Assembly: GCA_963750895.1 (NCBI GenBank)
Contig: CAVVSD010000006.1
Coordinates: 620,001-684,000 of the forward strand
DNA: 64,000 bases
From: CAVVSD01 sp963750895
Lineage (GTDB): Bacteria; Actinomycetota; Thermoleophilia; Solirubrobacterales; Solirubrobacteraceae
Reading direction: 5' to 3'
Part shown: positions 59,648-64,000 of the stretch, piece after piece
Layout of the letters: each line of letters opens with the position of its first letter
How positions within the stretch are numbered: the first letter of the stretch is position 1
Program-made: the position numbers and the translations under genes
The notes under the pieces: generated by a model
The model's input: the letters and a program-made list of their open reading frames with translations, nothing else
What the model was told of the DNA's origin: nothing
Database searches by the model: none

Positions 59648-60660
59648 CGGTCGCAGGATACGAGCGGGTGCGATGTGTGGCCCACGTGCACTCCACGCAT
59701 TCCGACGGCAGCGCGACGCTGCCCGAGCTGCGCGCGGCGGCGCGGGAGGCCGGCGCCCGCGTCGTGCTGCTGACCGACCACGACACGCTCGGCGCCCGCG
59801 ACGCGGGCGAGGACGGGTGGGGCGACGACGTCCTCGTGGTCGTCGGGCACGAGGTCTCTCCGCGCGGCGGCCACCTGCTCGTGTTCGGGACCGACGAGGT
59901 CGTCCCGCACCGGGGGCGCGACGAGCGCGCGATCCTCGACGCGGTCGCCGCCGCCGGCGGCTTCGGCTACGCGGCCCACCCGTTCTCCCTCGGGTCGGCG
60001 ATCTCCACGCGCGTCGCGCCCGCGCACGCGTGGGGGACGTTCCGCCACCCGGCGCTCGCCGGGATCGAGGTGTGGAGCCTCACGACCGACGTGTCCGAGG
60101 GGTGGCGATCGGCCGGCGAGGCGGTCCGTGACATGCGCCGCCCGATGCGGACGGCCCTCGCCGGGCCGCCGGAGCGTCATCTCCGGGAGTGGGACGCGCT
60201 GACCGCGGCGGGCGACGTGCTCGCCGGCCTCGGCGGCCAGGACGCACACGCGCGCGGCGTCCGGGTCCGTGGCCGCGTGCGCTCGATCATGCCCCACGAC
60301 CGGTGGATGGGGCTCGTGCAGACCGAGCTCGCGCTCGACACGCCGTTCACGGGCGACGACGACGCCGACCGCGCGTCGGTGCTCGCGGCGCTGCGGGCGG
60401 GCCGCACGACGATCGTCGTCCCGCCGCTGGGCGATCCGCTCGACGCCCGCATCGCGTACGCGGACGGCCGCCTGTCCGTGGCGGCGCCGGAGGGCACCGT
60501 GGCGCGGATCGTCACCCCGGGCGGCGGCGCAGCGCGCGAGCTGCCGGCGCCGTGCGAGCTCGAGGTCGCGGGCCCGGTGCGGGTCGAGCTGCTGCGATCG
60601 GGGTCGCGCTGGATCCTGTCGTCGCCGCTGGGCGGCGCTCAGAGCCCCAGCTCGTCGTAG
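59638..60660 (+). CDS. PHP-domain metal-dependent phosphoesterase
   Basis: 340 residues from GTG 59638; an in-frame GTG at 59668 avoids the overlap with the TVP38 start and is equally possible. The PHP motifs are VAHVHSTHSDGSATLPEL (HxH), VVLLTDHDTLGARD (DH), VVGHEVSPRGGHLLVFG (E and H), YAAHPFSLG (H) and GGQDAHARGV (D/H). They form the trinuclear metal site of phosphoesterases acting on small phosphates or nucleotide substrates. The last 20 nt overlap the convergent TIR-like gene. Confidence 0.92.
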   Translation: MNASVAGYERVRCVAHVHSTHSDGSATLPELRAAAREAGARVVLLTDHDTLGARDAGEDGWGDDVLVVVGHEVSPRGGHLLVFGTDEVVPHRGRDERAILDAVAAAGGFGYAAHPFSLGSAISTRVAPAHAWGTFRHPALAGIEVWSLTTDVSEGWRSAGEAVRDMRRPMRTALAGPPERHLREWDALTAAGDVLAGLGGQDAHARGVRVRGRVRSIMPHDRWMGLVQTELALDTPFTGDDDADRASVLAALRAGRTTIVVPPLGDPLDARIAYADGRLSVAAPEGTVARIVTPGGGAARELPAPCELEVAGPVRVELLRSGSRWILSSPLGGAQSPSSS

Positions 60661-61145
60661 ACGTGCGCCTCGTAGACGTGCGGGCCCGTCTGCGTGGTCT
60701 TCGACGCCGCGTACCCGGCGACGAAGGTGTCGAGCGCGTGCCTGACGATCTTCGGGTCGAACGACACGTTGATCGTGTAGCGGCCGGCCAGCGGCTCGGG
60801 CAGGCGCGCCCGATCGACGCGGCGGACGCCGTTGAGGTTCACGACGACGATCGGCATCCCGAGCTTCGTGAGCACGTCGAGCTCGTAGAAGAAGTAGTTG
60901 CGCTCGTTGTCCGCGACCGCCCGTGAGCGGTTGCCGACGAGCACGACGGCCTGACGGCTGCGGCCGATGCGCTCGCGGAGGCGCCGGCGGATGAGGTCAC
61001 GGTTCGTGTCGCCCTTGGCGTGGAGGTCGTAGGCGTCCTCGAAGTCGAACGGGATGCGCTGCTCCTGCGGCCACGCGCGCATCTCCCACCACGCGCTCGC
61101 ATCCTCGGCCGCATAGCTGACGAACGTCCTGTCGCGATGACCCAT
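60639..61145 (-). CDS. TIR-like domain protein (DUF1863/ThsB style)
   Basis: 168 residues from ATG 61145. Almost the whole protein is one TIR-like flavodoxin-type fold: FVSYAAEDASAWWEMRAW opening, FDFEDAYDLHAKGDTNRDLIRRRLRERIGRSRQAVVLVG centre, and YFFYELDVLTKLGMPIVVVNLNG. A basic RRVDR patch follows. This TIR-like type includes the ThsB sensor of Thoeris, which makes a cyclic ADP-ribose signal. No ThsA (SIR2 or other effector) is adjacent, so its function here is open. It lies 0.3 kb from the HEPN-like/ATPase pair. Confidence 0.8.
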   Translation of the reverse strand: MGHRDRTFVSYAAEDASAWWEMRAWPQEQRIPFDFEDAYDLHAKGDTNRDLIRRRLRERIGRSRQAVVLVGNRSRAVADNERNYFFYELDVLTKLGMPIVVVNLNGVRRVDRARLPEPLAGRYTINVSFDPKIVRHALDTFVAGYAASKTTQTGPHVYEAHVYDELGL

Positions 61146-61166
61146 GATCGGTGCATCATTCCCTGA

Positions 61167-61499
61167 ATGGCGGATGCGATGAGCAGGCTCGAACCGCCCA
61201 TCCGGGCGATGTTCGACGCGACGAACGCCGAGGACTCCACCGCGTTCGTGGATTCCTTCGCCCAGGACGCGGTCCTCGTCGACTGGGGCCGGACGTTCAC
61301 GGGCCACGACGAGATCGCGACCTGGAACGCCAACGAGAACATCGGCGTGCACAGCCGCATCGGGGTGACCAGCGTGGACCGCGACGGCGACCGCACGACG
61401 GTCGGCGTGAGCGTGTCCGGCGAGGGCTACAACGGCGGGGGCGCGTTCGTGTTCGAGACGGCGGGCGGGCGGATCACGCGGATGGAGATCACGGGCTGA
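61167..61499 (+). CDS. SnoaL-like/NTF2-fold small protein
   Basis: 110 residues from ATG 61167. One NTF2-like cone fold: MFDATNAEDSTAFVDSFAQDAVLVDWGRTFTGHDEIATW, then VGVSVSGEGYNGGGAFVFETAGGRITRMEI. Such proteins bind small ligands or act as accessory isomerases; function not predictable. Divergent from the TIR-like gene over 21 bp and convergent with the HEPN-like gene with a short overlap. Confidence 0.85.
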   Translation: MADAMSRLEPPIRAMFDATNAEDSTAFVDSFAQDAVLVDWGRTFTGHDEIATWNANENIGVHSRIGVTSVDRDGDRTTVGVSVSGEGYNGGGAFVFETAGGRITRMEITG

Positions 61500-61872
61500 G
61501 CGCGACCGCCTCCTGCGGTGCCACGGCGTCGACGAGGCGCTCCGCCCCGCCGATGAGCGAGTCGAGCTCCTCGCGCGTGGGATCGAGGTCGTACGGGTGG
61601 TGGTGCGTCGCGCGCGAAAGGGCGTGCCACGTGAAGGCGACGTCCCGTGCCAGCGAGGTCGGCTCGAGGTAGACGTCCAGACAGCCGAGCTGGGCGCGCA
61701 TGTTCAGGCGCTGCACCCCCGGAGCACGCACCGCCCAATAGCGCTCGAGGGACTCCTCGATCGCCTGCCGCGCGAGCAGCGCAGCTGCACGTGGCCAGAT
61801 CGCGGCGGTCCCGGGGCTCGGCTCGTCGAGCATCCGGCGCGCCTCGGCCAGGAGGTCTCTCGGCGTCAGCAC
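61489..61872 (-). CDS. Small HEPN-like helical protein coupled to the ATPase
   Basis: 127 residues from a GTG start that overlaps the ATPase stop by 7 nt, so the two are co-translated. Entirely helical pattern: LTPRDLLAEARRMLDE, AAIWPRAAALLARQAIEESLERYWAV, QRLNMRAQLGCLDVYLEP, LARDVAFTWHALSRATHHHPYDLDPTREELDSLIGGAERLVDAV. The segment R87-ATHH-H92 fits the RX4-6H RNase signature of HEPN domains, and the surrounding helices fit that fold. I do not recognise a named family. An RNase effector gated by the ATPase is an inference. Confidence 0.6.
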   Translation of the reverse strand: MLTPRDLLAEARRMLDEPSPGTAAIWPRAAALLARQAIEESLERYWAVRAPGVQRLNMRAQLGCLDVYLEPTSLARDVAFTWHALSRATHHHPYDLDPTREELDSLIGGAERLVDAVAPQEAVALSP

Positions 61873-64000
61873 GTCGGTTCCAGTGCTCGAACGAGCTCCC
61901 TGGTGCCCTCGGCCAGGGTCTGTCCGTCCACCGAGAGCAGCCTGTGGGAGCCCTTCTTCACAGTGGTGACGGTCACGACGGCGTCCTCGCCGCCCAGCTG
62001 CCGCACGCGTTCGTTGATCTCGAGGCCCTGGGCCGTGGAGAGCTCGAACGCCGCCGCGAGCCAGGAGTTCAGCGACGTCTTCTCGGCGAGCTCCTCCTCG
62101 ACGCGCGCGTGCGGCACACCCTCGTCGATGAGCCGGCGCCGGATGCGCGCGGCGCAGGCGGCCTCGATGGCGCTGCGGCACAGGCCCGGTACGACGCGGG
62201 CACGGACCTCGTCGGACATGCCTTCGGTCTTGGCGAAGGCGAACGCCTCGCCGACGTAGCGATCGCTCGGCGGGCGGCCGGCGACGACCTCGACCTTGGA
62301 CGAGGCGCGACGGTGGACGTTCATGATGCGCGCGTCGATGGCCAGTCGCCGGACGGCCTCGGGAAGCCGCTCGTCGTGGGTGAACACGACGACCTGCCGG
62401 GTCTCGGCGGCCCGTGCCAGCACGCGGGCGAGGCCGTCGACCTTCGCGGGGTCCATGGACTGGACCGGGTCGTCGATGACCATGAAGCCGAACGGGCTCT
62501 CCGGCAGCGACGCGCGGGGCAGGAAGATGCTGACGGCGAGGGCCGACAGCTCGCCCTGGCTCATGACACCGAAGGCCGAGGATGAGCTCCCGTCGACGCT
62601 GACGTCGAACGACGCGTAGCGGCGGTTGCCCTCCTTGCGCAGCTCGACGTCCCCGAGGGCGACGTTGCTCTCGTGCCGGAGCTCCGCCCAGTTGGCCTGC
62701 GCCGACTCGACGATGGGGAGGAGCCGCTCGCGGCGCAGCGCGGCGGTGCAGGTCGCCATCCACGCCTCGGCGCCCTTGAGCGTCGCGACGACCTCCTTGT
62801 CGTGCTCGGCTCGCCGTGCCGTCGCGACCCATGCGGCAACGTCGGCCTGGATCGGACCCCACGCGGACTGCCGTCGCTCCGCCTCGTGCGCCGCGGCCGC
62901 GCGCGCCGTCGCTGCCGTGGCGAGGACTGCGTGCGCGGCCTCGCGGCCGTCGTGGCCCTCACGCGTCTCGGTCGACCACCGCGCCCACGCCGCGCGGAGC
63001 CCGTCGTCGTCGATCGACTCGAGCGACGTTGGGAACAACGCATCGACAGCCTGGCGTGCCGACCGCACGGCGACCCGTGCGACGCGCAGGTCCTCGCTGC
63101 GACGGCGGAGCTCCTCGATCTCCGCCTGCGAGCGGATGAGCCATCCCGTGTCGAGGACCTCTGCCGTCCCGCAGACGGGACACGTCGCCTCCTGTCCGTG
63201 CTGTCGATGGAACGCCACCGCCTCATCGAGGAGCCGCGCGAGGGCCTCGAGACGGTCCGCGTCCGTCGCCTCGAGCCGCGCGACGTCCTCGAGTGCCCTG
63301 GACAGCCCGTCGAAGGCGGACTCGATCGCCTGGCCGTCCGGGAGCTGGAGTGCGGCGAGCGCCTGCAGCGGCCCGTCCTCGTCGGTCTCGAACGCGCCGG
63401 CCGCCGCCGTCTCGATGGCGTCGACGTCCGGCCGCATCTTCGCGAGCAGCGGCGCGATCGCAGCGGCGCGGTCTCCCTCGGCCGCCCCGATCGTCGCGAT
63501 GAGCGCCTTGCGCTCGAGCTTCTCCGTCTTGCCGCTCTTCTCGCGATCGAGCCGAGCGGCGCGGAGCGTGGCCGAGAGCTCGTCGAACTCCTCGAGTCCC
63601 AGCACCGCGGAGAGCGCCTCGTAGAGGGCCGCTGCACGCTCGGAGAACATGGTGCCGAGCTCGTTGTACGAGAGCAGGGGACGGAACTGCGCGAGCGCGG
63701 CGTCCCAGCCGACCGCCTCCCAGGATGCGCGCGCGCCGCTGACCTCGACTGGGTCGCCGCCGTCCAGCGCGGCGTCGGCGCTCCACTTCCGCCTGAGCTC
63801 GAGCGGCTCCTTCTCGCCGTCGACGCGGAACCGCGCAGACAGGATCGTCGGACCGTCGCCGTGCAGGTTGCGCCAGCCTTCGCGCCAGACGCGGGTGCGC
63901 TCCTCCCAGCGGAGGTTCGTGCCCGTGAGCAGCATCTCGAGCCCTTCCGCGAAGCTCGACTTCCCGGATCCGTTGCGCCCGACGACGAGCGTCAACCCCG
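61866..64000 (-). CDS. Rad50/SMC-like ABC ATPase (partial, N-terminus outside the window)
   Basis: About 710 residues are visible; the gene begins beyond the right edge. Walker A is in LTLVVGRNGSGKSSF; the coiled-coil region carries a CPVCG zinc-hook-like motif around the middle; then the ABC signature VMSQGELSALAVSIFLP and Walker B FMVIDDPVQSMDPAKVD (DD, not the usual DE), and the H-loop VVFTHDERL. A further 150-residue tail after the ATPase core (KTEGMSDEVRARVVPGLCRSAIEAA, RIRRRLIDEG) ends in a Thr-rich beta segment. The family is DNA-repair- or defence-linked. A TTG at 63995 just before Walker A could be mistaken for the start but would delete the first strands. Confidence 0.85.
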   Translation of the reverse strand, partial: GLTLVVGRNGSGKSSFAEGLEMLLTGTNLRWEERTRVWREGWRNLHGDGPTILSARFRVDGEKEPLELRRKWSADAALDGGDPVEVSGARASWEAVGWDAALAQFRPLLSYNELGTMFSERAAALYEALSAVLGLEEFDELSATLRAARLDREKSGKTEKLERKALIATIGAAEGDRAAAIAPLLAKMRPDVDAIETAAAGAFETDEDGPLQALAALQLPDGQAIESAFDGLSRALEDVARLEATDADRLEALARLLDEAVAFHRQHGQEATCPVCGTAEVLDTGWLIRSQAEIEELRRRSEDLRVARVAVRSARQAVDALFPTSLESIDDDGLRAAWARWSTETREGHDGREAAHAVLATAATARAAAAHEAERRQSAWGPIQADVAAWVATARRAEHDKEVVATLKGAEAWMATCTAALRRERLLPIVESAQANWAELRHESNVALGDVELRKEGNRRYASFDVSVDGSSSSAFGVMSQGELSALAVSIFLPRASLPESPFGFMVIDDPVQSMDPAKVDGLARVLARAAETRQVVVFTHDERLPEAVRRLAIDARIMNVHRRASSKVEVVAGRPPSDRYVGEAFAFAKTEGMSDEVRARVVPGLCRSAIEAACAARIRRRLIDEGVPHARVEEELAEKTSLNSWLAAAFELSTAQGLEINERVRQLGGEDAVVTVTTVKKGSHRLLSVDGQTLAEGTRELVRALEPTC

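Noticed and set aside
60639..61145. A complete Thoeris system
   Set aside because: Only the TIR-like component is present; no ThsA-type SIR2 or membrane effector is encoded in the adjacent sequence.
1..64000. CRISPR arrays, insertion sequences, integrases or prophage
   Set aside because: No regularly spaced repeats, terminal inverted repeats, transposase or phage structural motifs were seen on either strand.

Overview
The window is very GC-rich, gene-dense DNA that reads as a chromosomal segment of a high-GC actinobacterium. An actinobacterial-type (group 1h) [NiFe]-hydrogenase operon, a GGDEF/HD-GYP protein, an ECF sigma factor with a membrane-anchored Ala/Pro-rich tail, AbiEi/DUF559 and DUF6458 proteins, and frequent ATGA/GTGA/TGATG stop-start overlaps would fit Thermoleophilia/Solirubrobacterales. 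That placement is an inference. No rRNA, tRNA, CRISPR array, transposase or phage gene was recognised.

Layout. 1-7.9 kb: housekeeping and accessory genes (partial flavodoxin-like protein, MYG1-family hydrolase, GGDEF+HD-GYP membrane protein, cupin, UdgX-type uracil-DNA glycosylase, ArsR regulator with SRPBCC partner, acyl-CoA-dehydrogenase-like flavoprotein, VOC protein, AbiEi/DUF559 protein). 7.9-21.8 kb, all minus strand: a 15-gene hydrogenase operon, in transcription order hypC, hypC2, hypD, hypE, small subunit, large subunit, NifU-Rieske-DUF5947, DUF6084, a hydrogenase-associated protein, maturation protease, hypA, hypB, double-SIS protein, small membrane protein, hypF. A divergent GntR/FadR-type regulator at 21.9 kb has a perfect inverted repeat over its own start codon. 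22.6-26.5 kb: dihydroxyphthalate-decarboxylase-like protein, small secreted protein, ECF sigma factor, IclR regulator.

26.5-43.4 kb is a catabolic-looking island: two MetE-core-like proteins, class II aldolase, aldehyde dehydrogenase, two tandem RutA/SfnG-like flavin monooxygenases, a flavin reductase fused to an FCD domain, an HpaB-type monooxygenase, NmrA-like reductase, LacI regulator with a palindromic operator, cyclase-family hydrolase, AlkA-like glycosylase, MmgE/PrpD protein, FmdE-like protein, SnoaL-like protein, allantoinase-like deacetylase and N-carbamoylsarcosine-amidase-like hydrolase. The substrate is not evident; the enzyme set suggests oxidative and hydrolytic breakdown of an N-containing or aromatic compound.

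43.4-54.9 kb: stress and membrane functions (ferritin-like repeat protein, beta-hydroxyacid dehydrogenase, AI-2E/BrkB/MBL operon, two paralogous 67-68 residue proteins, DUF6458, formylglycine-generating enzyme, double universal-stress protein, MalT-like LuxR regulator, flippase-like and GAP-family membrane proteins). 55-59 kb: SulP anion transporter translationally coupled to a cysteine-type arylsulfatase, whose maturation enzyme (FGE) lies 7 kb away. 59-64 kb: TVP38 protein, PHP phosphoesterase and, at the right edge, a TIR-like protein near a Rad50/SMC-like ATPase (cut by the window) coupled to a small HEPN-like protein, a possible defence module.

Many conserved genes are split by one-base frame changes, several in homopolymers (e.g. 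15261-15263, 16233-16238, 35138-35146), while both halves keep family-like sequence. This looks more like base-calling errors than gene decay. Such genes are given here as their full inferred span, with the break described.
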